NCBI RefSeq assembly: GCF_900207585.1
Contig: NZ_OAOP01000004.1
Location: 186,001 to 250,000 of the forward strand
Source: Bacillus oleivorans
GTDB lineage: Bacteria > Bacillota > Bacilli > Bacillales > JC228
DNA: 64,000 nucleotides
Reading direction: 5' to 3'
The translations under genes were made by a program, and so were the position numbers. Under the pieces are notes generated by a model that saw nothing but the letters and a program-made list of their open reading frames with translations, was not told the DNA's origin and made no database searches. Below are positions 51,442-59,906 of this stretch, one piece after another (positions within the stretch are counted from its first letter, which is position 1; each line of letters opens with the position of its first letter).

Positions 51442-52011
51442 TCAATTAATGTTCCCTTTACTAAATTGATAGACAAAATCTGCCTGTTTCTCATCCCGCC
51501 ACATTCCGATCAAATTCCCCATCGCAATGGTGAATTCGGGAAATGCTGTTCCTTTTGCTGTTATGAATCTATTACCGATTTCGACCTTTGCGCCCGTATA
51601 TTCTCCATCACTAAATAAATCATTGAACTGTTCGTAAGTGGCAGGAGTACAGGTGAATTTTTTCCCTTTCAGCAGACCTGCTTTTGCAAGAAAGGCAGAC
51701 GATGCGCATATAGATGCAATCGGGATCTCGTTTTGAAAGGCCTCTTGTATTACTTCCTGAAGAGAAGATTCATTGATAACCTCGTGAATCCCGTCACCGC
51801 CAGGAAGCAGCACAAGATTGTACTCAGTTACATTAATATCCGAAAGGGCATATTGAGGCGTGACAAATAACCCCCCTACGCTTTCAACAGGTTTCCCATC
51901 AGCCGTAACTGTGGTAATTTCGGCTTTCCCAACTTTCCTTAAGAAAAATAGAGGATGGGCCACCTCGAAATCAGCATATAGAGGAAAAGTGAAGAAAAGT
52001 ACTTTAATCAT
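51442..52011 (-). CDS. DJ-1/PfpI family protein
   Basis: A 189-aa glutamine-amidotransferase-like protein with the nucleophile-elbow Cys C102 (PIASICASSAFLA) and LLPGGDGIHE at 69-77. Members include chaperone/glyoxalase-like proteins and peptidases of class C56. The catalytic class is not resolvable here. It precedes the hydrolase gene on the same strand. Confidence 0.82.
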   Translation of the reverse strand: MIKVLFFTFPLYADFEVAHPLFFLRKVGKAEITTVTADGKPVESVGGLFVTPQYALSDINVTEYNLVLLPGGDGIHEVINESSLQEVIQEAFQNEIPIASICASSAFLAKAGLLKGKKFTCTPATYEQFNDLFSDGEYTGAKVEIGNRFITAKGTAFPEFTIAMGNLIGMWRDEKQADFVYQFSKGNIN

Positions 52012-52038
52012 AATATTTTCATTCCCTTTCTTGTTAGA

Positions 52039-52563
52039 TTAGCTCTCAATATATTGAATCACCCTATTAAAGTAATGACGGATTGGTTTAGATGAATCAA
52101 CGACAAGGTAATCAATACCCTCGGGTCGTTTACTATTATTCACCCAACTTTGAAACTGCTCTTCAGTAGCAATCACACTGTGAATTTGGCTAATCATCCG
52201 TGCACGATTTTTTAGCCTTCGGTCAATCTCTTGAAGATCATTGAGGTAACACTCCACGTATTTATATTGGGCATCATACTTTCTTGCGAGCTTCATCCCT
52301 CGCTCAATCATTTCCGTATAAAAACAAGGGCTATCTAAAATGACATCAAATCCCTGTGAAAGCTGGAAATCGACAAGAGCCCAATCAATATGATAAGAAA
52401 TTTTCCCGGCAGCTTTAGGAGTTATGTCTGTATCAATCGACTGCATTAAGGCAGATTTAATGATATCGTGATCAATAATCACTGCCCCGGTTCTTTCAGC
52501 TATTAACCTAGCAAGCGTAGACTTTCCTGATCCTGGAAATCCAGACATTTGGATAAATAACAT
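52039..52563 (-). CDS. P-loop kinase-like ATP-binding protein, 174 aa
   Basis: N-terminal Walker A GFPGSGKSTLARLIAE (residues 8-23), DHD at 31-33 and a lid-like RARM near 117-121, as in small AAA_33 / zeta-type kinases that phosphorylate metabolites or nucleosides. The substrate is not predictable. The start is ATG with GGAGGAG about 6-7 nt upstream. It is 27 nt upstream of the DJ-1 gene on the same strand. Confidence 0.78.
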   Translation of the reverse strand: MLFIQMSGFPGSGKSTLARLIAERTGAVIIDHDIIKSALMQSIDTDITPKAAGKISYHIDWALVDFQLSQGFDVILDSPCFYTEMIERGMKLARKYDAQYKYVECYLNDLQEIDRRLKNRARMISQIHSVIATEEQFQSWVNNSKRPEGIDYLVVDSSKPIRHYFNRVIQYIES

Positions 52564-52686
52564 AGAAACTCCTCCCTCTGCTCATACTTTATTACAAATT
52601 CCTCCTAAAATTTTCAGAATTTTCCCCTTTGGTTTACTTTAACATAAAATTCCATGCAAATTATGAAGAAATTTTGCTATCAATGA

Positions 52687-52716
52687 AAAAACCAGTTACT
52701 CTTTGAAAGTAACTGG
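52687..52716 (-). terminator. Terminator of the acyl-CoA synthetase gene
   Basis: CCAGTTAC pairs with GTAACTGG around a 9-nt loop, followed on the minus strand by TTTTTT. Confidence 0.85.
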
Positions 52717-52726
52717 CACTCTATTC

Positions 52727-54694
52727 TTACTTTTTCAAAGCTCTTTCTTCCACTAATTCTTTTATTTGAGTAACGGTTGCCGGATCTTCAAGACCTGTGA
52801 CATCACCAGTCACCGTTCCTTTTACAATAATTTCTTTTAATAGACGTCGCATGATTTTTCCGCTGACTGTTTTTGGCAGCGTATCTGTAAAGATAATGGT
52901 TTTAGGAGCGGCAATTTTACCGATTTGCTGATTAATCCGGGCATGAATCATTTCCTTTAATTCATCAGATCCTTCAGCCCCTTCGTTCAAGCGGGCAAAT
53001 ACTACTGGTACCTCCCCTTTGATTTCATCCGGAACTCCGGTGACAGCGCTTTCAGAAATGCCCGGGCATTCTAGCACTGCACTCTCCATCTCCATTGTAC
53101 TTAACCGGTGCCCTGCCACATTAATTGCATCATCGGAACGGCCTACTACCCAAATATATCCATCTTCATCGACTAATGCTAAGTCACTGGCATAATAGCA
53201 GCCTTTGACCTGGCTGTAATAAGAGGCATAATACCGCTCTGGTTCTTTCCAAAGGGTCCGGCATAGCATTGGAAATGGTTTTTTAATGACTAAGTTCCCT
53301 AATGTATTAGGTTTGACCGGTTTGCCTTCTTCATCCACTACATCAAACACTCCGCCTAAGAATGGAACTCCAGCTGAACCAGGTTTCATCGGTGTTAGCC
53401 ATGCCGCTCCGGCAATGGGTGATCCGGCTGTTTCTGTTTGCCCCCATGTATTATTGACATATATCTTTTTCTTGCCTAAAACTTCGTACGTCCATTGCCA
53501 GGTTTCAGCATCGAATGGTTCACCTACTAATGAAACGACATCAAGACAGGAAAGATCATAGGTTTGCAGCGGTTTTTCTCCGATACTTTTTAACATCCGT
53601 AAAGCGGTTGGTGCAGTAAATACCTTTTTGACCCGATATTTTTCGATAATTTGATACGCCCGATCTTTAGTTGGATAATCGATAGCACCCTCATAAACAA
53701 TAGTAGTAACCCCATTCGCCAATGAACCTGCTATTCCCCATATGTGCATCGTTAGCCAGCCTATATCAGCAGTACACCAGAACACATCATCATCACGATG
53801 GTCCATATGATATTTAGCATATATATAATTTTGAATCACAAATGCTATTCCAGAATGGACCACACCTTTTGGCTTGCCTGTCGTTCCGCTCGTATAAAAG
53901 ACAATGCCGGGTTCATTGGCCTCGATTCTTTCAGGTTCACAATTGATACTTGCCCTCTTGGTTACCTCTTCCCACCAGTAATCACGTCCCTCTTCCATTT
54001 GAATATCCAAACCTAATCGGTTCACAACGATAACCACTTGGGCCGATGGGATGTCTGGAATTACGCGATCCACTTTTTCTTTTAGGTGAATGACCTTCCC
54101 TCTTCGCTCCGTTGCATCTGCTGTAACAATCACTTTAGGTTCAAAGCTTACCAGACGATCCTTTAATGATTTTTCCGAGTACCCCGAGAAAATCGTATTG
54201 TATATCGCACCTATACGGAAACAAGCTAAAACGGCAATGACAGCTTCGGCGAGATTTGGAAGAAAAATCGCAACACAATCACCCTTTTTTACACCAAAAG
54301 ACTTCAGGGTATTTGCAAATCTATTGACCTCTGCAAGAAGCATTTGATAGGTAAAAAATTTGGTGTCCCCGTTTTCACCCTCCCAAATAAGAGCGGTTCG
54401 ATTTCCAGCACCCTTTTCTATATGGCGATCTAGTAAATTAACACATGGATTACTGATCCCTTCTGTAAAAAAACGAAAATCAGGAAGCTCACCCGTGATT
54501 GTTTCCTTCCATGGTTCATACCATGTTAACTCACTTGCTACATGATTCCAAAAGGCAGCAGGATCTTGCTGCGACTGTTCAAGAAGATCCTGAAATGCTT
54601 TTCTGCTTCCCATTACTGTTGACTGTTGTTTTTCTTCGTTTGGAAAGACGAGTCTACTATTCGAAACTACCTGCAAAATGCCACTTACATCCAT
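52727..54694 (-). CDS. AMP-forming acyl-CoA synthetase (acetyl/propionyl-CoA synthetase type)
   Basis: A 655-aa ligase that activates a short-chain acid with ATP and CoA. It has an Acs-like N-terminal cap (FWNHVASELTWYEPW), the A3 motif YTSGTTGKPKGVVH, GWLTMHIWGIAGSLANG, the A5-like NTWGQTETAG, and the C-terminal acetylation-type motif KTVSGKIMRR with its regulatory Lys. The A5 sequence differs from the WWQTETG of acetate-specific enzymes, so propionate, acetoacetate or another short acid is possible. AAAGGAG is 7 nt before the ATG. Single gene. Confidence 0.85.
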   Translation of the reverse strand: MDVSGILQVVSNSRLVFPNEEKQQSTVMGSRKAFQDLLEQSQQDPAAFWNHVASELTWYEPWKETITGELPDFRFFTEGISNPCVNLLDRHIEKGAGNRTALIWEGENGDTKFFTYQMLLAEVNRFANTLKSFGVKKGDCVAIFLPNLAEAVIAVLACFRIGAIYNTIFSGYSEKSLKDRLVSFEPKVIVTADATERRGKVIHLKEKVDRVIPDIPSAQVVIVVNRLGLDIQMEEGRDYWWEEVTKRASINCEPERIEANEPGIVFYTSGTTGKPKGVVHSGIAFVIQNYIYAKYHMDHRDDDVFWCTADIGWLTMHIWGIAGSLANGVTTIVYEGAIDYPTKDRAYQIIEKYRVKKVFTAPTALRMLKSIGEKPLQTYDLSCLDVVSLVGEPFDAETWQWTYEVLGKKKIYVNNTWGQTETAGSPIAGAAWLTPMKPGSAGVPFLGGVFDVVDEEGKPVKPNTLGNLVIKKPFPMLCRTLWKEPERYYASYYSQVKGCYYASDLALVDEDGYIWVVGRSDDAINVAGHRLSTMEMESAVLECPGISESAVTGVPDEIKGEVPVVFARLNEGAEGSDELKEMIHARINQQIGKIAAPKTIIFTDTLPKTVSGKIMRRLLKEIIVKGTVTGDVTGLEDPATVTQIKELVEERALKK

Positions 54695-54854
54695 TGGTTT
54701 ACTCCTTTCCAACAATTTAATTTATTTTAAAGTTCGTTTATATGTATACGAGCCCCCTTTCCCAAAAATATCCCAATTGCATCTACCATTATAATTAATA
54801 TTCAGAATTGTTTCAATAATTAGTATAATAATAGGAATTTCAGCTTATAAGAAA

Positions 54855-54888
54855 GGGTCTGTCCCATTAATATAGGAACAGACCCTTG
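54855..54888 (-). terminator. Terminator of the signal peptidase gene
   Basis: AAGGGTCTGT-CC-type arms pair around a 10-nt AT-rich loop (GGGTCTGTCC with GGAACAGACCC), followed by TTTCTT on the minus strand. Confidence 0.8.
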
Positions 54889-54893
54889 TAATT

Positions 54894-55511
54894 TTAAAAT
54901 AACTCCAACTTATCAAATGGATAAAATCTCAATACAACTTTACCTAAGACATTTTCAACCGGTACTGGACCAATCACTCTGCTATCGGTGCTATGGTTGC
55001 GGTTGTCACCCATTACAAAGATTTTATCATTCGGGACAACAGTAGCTTCCATGTCATTCTCCATCTTTGCGCTGATGTAGCCTTCAACAACAGCTTCTCC
55101 GTTCCGGTACAATTGTCCATCTTCAATTTTGATTTCATCTCCCGGTTTTCCGATTACCCGCTTAACCCAGGCTATTTCTTCCTCTGGGGAATTAGTAAGT
55201 AACGTAATAAGAGGACTTTCCAGAATGTCATCTTTAATGGTTCGTGATCTATCAACACGGCTATCGATAATGACGATATCACCATATTCAGGTATTTTTC
55301 CTAAAAGATAAGGAGTTTTAAATACTATTAATCGGTCTCCCTTTTGCTCCTGATCCATTGGATTGCCTCCATCTAGGGTAGGTTCCATCGAGATCCCGCT
55401 TACCGTAAAGGGCTGAATGATAAAAACACTAATAATTAATGCCAAAACTATAGCGAATATAATTGCTTTACTCCAGCTGTAGAGCTCACTTAGAATCTTT
55501 TTTGCGAACAT
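54894..55511 (-). CDS. Signal peptidase I
   Basis: A 205-aa S26A peptidase anchored by one N-terminal helix (SKAIIFAIVLALIISVFII) with its active site outside the membrane. The catalytic Ser is S41 in SGISMEPTL, and the general base Lys is K117 in WVKRVIGKPGDEI; box E is MGDNRNHSTDSR. It removes signal peptides from secreted proteins. Several such enzymes usually coexist in bacilli, so no paralog name is given. Confidence 0.92.
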   Translation of the reverse strand: MFAKKILSELYSWSKAIIFAIVLALIISVFIIQPFTVSGISMEPTLDGGNPMDQEQKGDRLIVFKTPYLLGKIPEYGDIVIIDSRVDRSRTIKDDILESPLITLLTNSPEEEIAWVKRVIGKPGDEIKIEDGQLYRNGEAVVEGYISAKMENDMEATVVPNDKIFVMGDNRNHSTDSRVIGPVPVENVLGKVVLRFYPFDKLELF

Positions 55512-55568
55512 TACTATGTCACCTTCTCTTTTATGACTGGATTTATCTTTAACAGTTTATCATAAAAG

Positions 55569-56618
55569 TCATGTATTAGAGTGTGGAATAAAAGAAATGA
55601 GAAATTTGGCATCTCTGGCCACACCGCAAATTAGAGATGAGCCACGTTGGTACTGCCACGGTAAGCCGATGAAGTATAGACCCCTTACAGGACTAACCCC
55701 TCTTTCATGGATCGGCTTTCCTTCAGATGATACTGCTCCTGCAATGTCTATCCAGTCATAGGAAGGTGTAAATCCCGTGGCCCAGATTATATTCCTGATA
55801 GTAAGCTTACTTTTATCTGAGAATACAGCTTCGTTTGCTTGAACCTTTTCAACTCTTGGTTTTACAACTATTTTTTTCTTGGTAATGAGTGACTGTAGCT
55901 CTTTTCCAAAAATCGGATCACTCTGCTTACGAAACCATTTTCCTTTTTTTGTGTCTACCCCCGCATATAGAAGTCCAATCCATTCTAACCAGAAAAAAAT
56001 GCTCTTTCCTAACAGGCGCAAGGGCAGAAATTTAAAACGTTGGCTAACAGCTATAAAAACTTGCCGTTCTTCAGCGAGCTCAGCGGCAATCTGAGCCCCT
56101 GAATTTCCACCGCCTACAACTAAAACCGGACCATCTGGAATTTGCGATGGTGCTCGATAAGAAGATGAATGCATTTGGAACATATCGTGTTTAGACTCAT
56201 TCAAGCCAATCGGAATATATGGTTTCTGAAATGCCCCAGAAGCTATAACCACTTGTTTAGCTTCTATAACCCCCTTGTTTGTTCTTATTTCAAAACCAAA
56301 ATCGCTTTTTGAGACAGTGTTTACTTTCGTATTGAGCATGACTGGTAAATCAAAATGGTCTACATACTCCTCTAAGTAGCTGGCAACTTCATCCTTTGCA
56401 GGGAATCCTTCCTGATCTCCCGTCATAGGAAGACCTGGTAAAGAACTATATGCCCTTGGGGTAAATAAAACAAGAGAATCATATCGTTGTCTCCATGACT
56501 CTCCTATTTTTTTGTTGGCGTCCAATAACACAAAGGATAACCCTGTCTGTTTTAAATAATATCCCATCGCAATCCCCGCCTGACCTGCCCCGACTACCAC
56601 TACATCTATTTGATCCAT
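55569..56618 (-). CDS. Flavin-containing monooxygenase-like NAD(P)/FAD oxidoreductase
   Basis: A 349-aa flavoprotein: FAD motif VVVVGAGQAGIAMGYYLKQTG (in part, residues 5-25), NAD(P)H motif VLVVGGGNSGAQIAAELAE, and the ATGFTPSYDW motif typical of CzcO/YwlB-like FMOs. It could oxidise a small hydrophobic or sulfur/nitrogen compound, or handle redox stress; the substrate is unknown. GGAGAAAGG precedes the ATG. Confidence 0.83.
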   Translation of the reverse strand: MDQIDVVVVGAGQAGIAMGYYLKQTGLSFVLLDANKKIGESWRQRYDSLVLFTPRAYSSLPGLPMTGDQEGFPAKDEVASYLEEYVDHFDLPVMLNTKVNTVSKSDFGFEIRTNKGVIEAKQVVIASGAFQKPYIPIGLNESKHDMFQMHSSSYRAPSQIPDGPVLVVGGGNSGAQIAAELAEERQVFIAVSQRFKFLPLRLLGKSIFFWLEWIGLLYAGVDTKKGKWFRKQSDPIFGKELQSLITKKKIVVKPRVEKVQANEAVFSDKSKLTIRNIIWATGFTPSYDWIDIAGAVSSEGKPIHERGVSPVRGLYFIGLPWQYQRGSSLICGVARDAKFLISFIPHSNT

Positions 56619-56742
56619 TCGCCTTTCTCCTTATTATTCAAATAATCATTTGAATAATATTGTAGTTTAATAGTAAGGAAAAAGGTAGTTAGACGGATCA
56701 AGATTGCAAAAACTTTACATTTCCGAGTGAATGTAAAAATAA

Positions 56743-56783
56743 AAAGAGGGTCAAATCATATAGAGGTATGACACCTCTTATTC
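56743..56783 (-). terminator. Terminator of the zinc-ribbon membrane protein gene
   Basis: AAGAGG plus GTCA pair with TGAC plus CCTCTT across small mismatches, followed by TTTTTATTTTT on the minus strand. Confidence 0.65.
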
Positions 56784-56813
56784 CTGTTAGTATTACGTTT
56801 TTTTGCGCAGAGT

Positions 56814-57590
56814 CTATAATCCTATAAATCCTCCGACAAAATAGCGGCTGAGAGTATCAGATGTTAAAGCAATTAATATAGTAAAAACCACATAAAAACC
56901 AATAATTCCATAGAGCGGATCAAATAGAGTTGTTGCATTCTCACGATATGAGTAAAGGGTAAGGATGATCGCAATCTGTACAATACTTATGATGAGAGTG
57001 GAAACAAAGGAGCTGATGCCGACAATGCCAATCACAGAGAAGAGCAGAAAAACAACAGATAATGCCGTAGAGGTAGAGATCAGCGAACCGAATCGTCCTA
57101 CTACATCATGAAAAGAAAGATTGGCTTTGTATAACCCTTTTACAATTGCAAACATAACTGCAGCAGAGAGAATCAAAGCCGCACTACCATAGAAAAATAC
57201 AGTAAAAAAGCTTTCAAAAAATGAAATCTCTGGTGTGAAAAAGCCAAAATCATCCGTAAAGCTCTTAAATTGAAAGTAGATACCCAATCCAAAGAATAAA
57301 GAGAGCAATCCTATATTCATATATCCATAGACATAATCTGCTTTTTCCGAACTGATTCCTCTTTTTGCAGGAGATTTAAGATTTTCCAATATAAATCCCC
57401 AATAGCTTATCGCTTTGTCCTTGGCTAAATCAAGGAAACTTTGACCTGTATTTATTTCTTCAAAGCTATGTGCTAAAGAGCCTTCTGATTGAATCGTCGT
57501 TACGACTTCATCATGGGCGACTTGATGACCGCATTGCACACAGAATTTATCGGTTTCCATCACTTCATTGCCGCAATTCATACACTTCAT
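56814..57590 (-). CDS. Zinc-ribbon multi-pass membrane protein
   Basis: A 258-aa protein beginning with a zinc ribbon CMNCGN...FCVQCG (residues 3-22), then a polar linker, then about five membrane helices from residue 80 (GLLSLFFGLGIYF, FYGSAALILSAAVMFAIV, and others). Soluble zinc ribbon in front of a DUF-type membrane domain is common in Firmicutes and of unknown role. The ATG at 57590 follows GGAAGGAAG; the upstream extension has no ribosome site. Monocistronic. Confidence 0.78.
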   Translation of the reverse strand: MKCMNCGNEVMETDKFCVQCGHQVAHDEVVTTIQSEGSLAHSFEEINTGQSFLDLAKDKAISYWGFILENLKSPAKRGISSEKADYVYGYMNIGLLSLFFGLGIYFQFKSFTDDFGFFTPEISFFESFFTVFFYGSAALILSAAVMFAIVKGLYKANLSFHDVVGRFGSLISTSTALSVVFLLFSVIGIVGISSFVSTLIISIVQIAIILTLYSYRENATTLFDPLYGIIGFYVVFTILIALTSDTLSRYFVGGFIGL

Positions 57591-57803
57591 GTTATCAGCT
57601 TCCTTCCTCTTTGTAGTACTAGACAACAATACCCTTTTCATTGTATTAGTTCAGGCTGCAGACTATGATTGAAACACAATTTGCTTCAACACCAAAATAA
57701 TACCAAAATATTCAAATAATTGGTTCTATCTTTAGACCTATTACTTTTGTCCCTTGATTGAAAGTGTTTGTATTCACTGGTTCTGTATGAACCTTTACTA
57801 AAA

Positions 57804-58559
57804 TCAAAAAGGAATCCGAAATTCCTGATCCTCACTGTTCTCACCATTTATAAAAACTCGTTCCCGATAATAAATTTCATTTTCGGATAGAAGGAATATA
57901 GTGGAACTTCTTGTTCCATAATGGTCAGTTTTGATAAATAGAGGAGACAGGATTCTTTCCCATTGCCTTGAAACACCCGTGTTTGGAAGGAGATGATCTT
58001 CGGCAGGATCGGCATTTTGCAGCAGTGCAAATAATCGATTACTGAGATCGGTTGTATCCCCCTTTATATTTTGTTCAAGACCTGCTTTCCCCTTTTGCAC
58101 TTTCGGCCATTCTGTATTTAACAGATGGTTGCTTACTCCATAAATACCGGGTTCTAGCTTTTGAATTTTATCTCCAATATTAGAATAGTAATACAGTTCA
58201 TTCGGATTCCCCGTAAGTAAATTGAATCCCGGATATAATGTGCCTCTCGCTAATGTTTGTAAATATGGTTCTGGATTCATATTGTCTTTTAAAAAAGCTG
58301 CGACCAGTTCACCGCGAGACCGCTTCCCTTCTGTTTCTTCTTTTGGATCACGGTAGTTCGTTACTGCAGCAAAGGTTCCTGTTCTCGTTACCCCCATCCA
58401 GGTTCCCAGCTTTTCTAAATCTCTTCCTGCCAAGATGTGAGGTTCATCCTCCCAAAAGTGTGCAGGAGCAGTAGGCCTTTTATAAAATTCATCCCGATTG
58501 GCAGCCATAATCAGCTTATACTTTGGATGGGACCGATAAGCAAACAGAATTAGACACAT
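57804..58559 (-). CDS. NRDE/TANGO2 family protein
   Basis: A 251-aa Ntn-hydrolase-like protein beginning MCLILFAYRSHPKYKLIMAANRDEFYKRPT, where Cys2 becomes N-terminal after methionine removal and the NRDE motif follows at about 21-24. TANGO2 relatives are implicated in lipid or heme handling; no bacterial role is settled. The ATG at 58559 is chosen because the family begins at MC. The 3' end is separated from the zinc-ribbon gene by 213 bp holding no gene. Confidence 0.85.
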   Translation of the reverse strand: MCLILFAYRSHPKYKLIMAANRDEFYKRPTAPAHFWEDEPHILAGRDLEKLGTWMGVTRTGTFAAVTNYRDPKEETEGKRSRGELVAAFLKDNMNPEPYLQTLARGTLYPGFNLLTGNPNELYYYSNIGDKIQKLEPGIYGVSNHLLNTEWPKVQKGKAGLEQNIKGDTTDLSNRLFALLQNADPAEDHLLPNTGVSRQWERILSPLFIKTDHYGTRSSTIFLLSENEIYYRERVFINGENSEDQEFRIPF

Positions 58560-58587
58560 ATTGTCACAACCTTGTCCTAGTGATTTC

Positions 58588-58878
58588 CTATAATTCAATT
58601 AACTCTAGCTTAAATACACCTGTTTCATTTTCATTATATAAATTGGTGATGGAGGTTGAGTAGGAGTTGATCCTTCCCCGAAATTCTAGATTTTTTGCAG
58701 GCACCTTAATGGTAAAGTCATTTTCATAAAGTAATGTGGTTATTTTGTGATATTCCTGACTAATTACATTAAATTCAAATCCGATTACCCGCTGCTCCTC
58801 TTTTGTTTTTTTGTGGGTAATAGTATTTATATAAATGTTTTCTGCATCAATCGAAACCTCATTAAGTAATACTTCCAT
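58588..58878 (-). CDS. ykvR: DUF3219 family protein (YkvR-like)
   Basis: A 96-aa protein, mainly beta strands, with FEFNVISQEYHKITTLLYENDFTIKVP (in part) and RGRINSYSTSITNLY, as I recall them from B. subtilis YkvR and relatives. Function unknown. GAGGTG lies 8 nt before the ATG. It is 28 nt upstream of the NRDE gene on the same strand, so the two may form an operon. Confidence 0.75.
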   Translation of the reverse strand: MEVLLNEVSIDAENIYINTITHKKTKEEQRVIGFEFNVISQEYHKITTLLYENDFTIKVPAKNLEFRGRINSYSTSITNLYNENETGVFKLELIEL

Positions 58879-59040
58879 ATTTATTTCACCTCAAATATAA
58901 ACTACAGCCAGTTTACCCTTATACATTGTTAACTTAACCTCTAGTATAATTGTGTTCCGGCCGATTCCTCTTATTTATAACTTATTCCCTTATAGTGCTA
59001 TAATGGACTCGATTAATCTAGGCAGAAACGGGGGTTCATT

Positions 59041-59217
59041 ATGGACAAAAAGCAAATTGAAAATCAAATCCAGGAATTAAAAGCAGAATATGTACGTCTG
59101 CAAAACGATCTAGAAAAATTAGAATCTGTCGGTGGAAATGTGGCTCCTTTAGAAAAACAGATTACTGAAATAGAAAATGAATTGAAAACTTTAAATCAGA
59201 AACTGCGTGAAGCATAA
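59041..59217 (+). CDS. Short coiled-coil protein, 58 aa (SE1832-like)
   Basis: Starts MDKKQIENQIQELKAEYVRLQ and is almost entirely heptad coiled coil, with a GGNVAP break near residues 32-36. It resembles the short SE1832-type proteins of Firmicutes. GGGGG is 6 nt before the ATG, and a TATAAT lies about 40 bp upstream. The stop codon is directly followed by the element at 59218-59530, whose outer hairpin may serve as terminator. Confidence 0.7.
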   Translation: MDKKQIENQIQELKAEYVRLQNDLEKLESVGGNVAPLEKQITEIENELKTLNQKLREA

Positions 59218-59530
59218 GGGGCTGTCCGATAAGTCTCTAAAATAAAGCAGGTGGAGAAAAATGAGTTGTTTTTCTCTACCTGCTTTAATATTTTACCTAT
59301 TGTTAATGTTGTAACTATGTTGATTGGAGCGAAAGGCGCGAGACTCCTGCGGGAGTACGGGGCAGGGGAGACCCCGCAGGCGCTAAAGCGCCGAGGAGGC
59401 TCCCCGGCACGCCCGCGGACCGTAAGCGCCTGAAGCGCAAATCAACAGGCAAGTTCAACACAACCTTAAAAAAAACCAAAATTAAAAGGGATACTATAAA
59501 GTCAGTTACCAGACCTTTATGGACAGCCCT
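59218..59530 (+). mobile_element. Element with GGGCTGTCC/GGACAGCCC ends and a GC-rich core
   Basis: The ends GGGCTGTCC (59219-59227) and GGACAGCCC (59521-59529), plus inner AGTCT/AGACC, form a terminal inverted repeat identical in its outer 9 bp to the compact hairpin at 36319-36367. Inside are a near-perfect hairpin (59243-59286, arms AAAGCAGGTGGAGAAAAA-type) and a GC-rich block (59325-59446) with its own TTGATT/AATCAA ends. That block shares AGACCCCGCAGGC...GCCGAGGAGGCTC with the MITE-like cores at 30.8 and 44.6 kb. No protein encoded. Confidence 0.75.
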
Positions 59531-59906
59531 TTTTTTTATCGAATAAACAGGGAAAAGGAACTATTTTACTTAAAAATGGTGTCGTTTATTTAAACAAATT
59601 GTAAAGTAACAGACTCTCCTCCAAGGGACTTATAACATCTAATTAGAGTGATTCTTTATTATCCAAATTGTAACAAGGTTTGTAAAGAAACTTACATTCT
59701 TTTAAAAGTTCCACCCTTATTTCTTCCTATCCCGGCTTTGATCGTATCGTGGTTTTCCATATAACTTCCTATTTCGGTCTGTTTCAATAGGTCTTTTATC
59801 CATTTTTTTGTCATCTGATTTTAATGGATTTGCTACACTCCCTTCAAATTTGGCTGTTACTTTTTATGTGAAAGATACATTTTCAATATGGAAAGGGGAA
59901 AAAATC
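59531..59906 (+). other. 376-bp leader/intergenic region before alkaline phosphatase
   Basis: I see no gene. Two TTGTAAA/TTGTAAC-like motifs (59586-59597, 59668-59690) could be PhoP boxes, but their spacing is imperfect. A CCTATT...AATAGG hairpin lies near 59770-59792. The promoter is not clear. Confidence 0.3.

Noticed and set aside
59251..59433. 60-aa open frame in the 59.3-kb element
   Set aside because: Crosses the hairpin and GC-rich core; no start signal.
59586..59690. PhoP boxes upstream of alkaline phosphatase
   Set aside because: TTGTAA motifs are present, but direct-repeat spacing is not the regular 11 bp; kept only as a remark.
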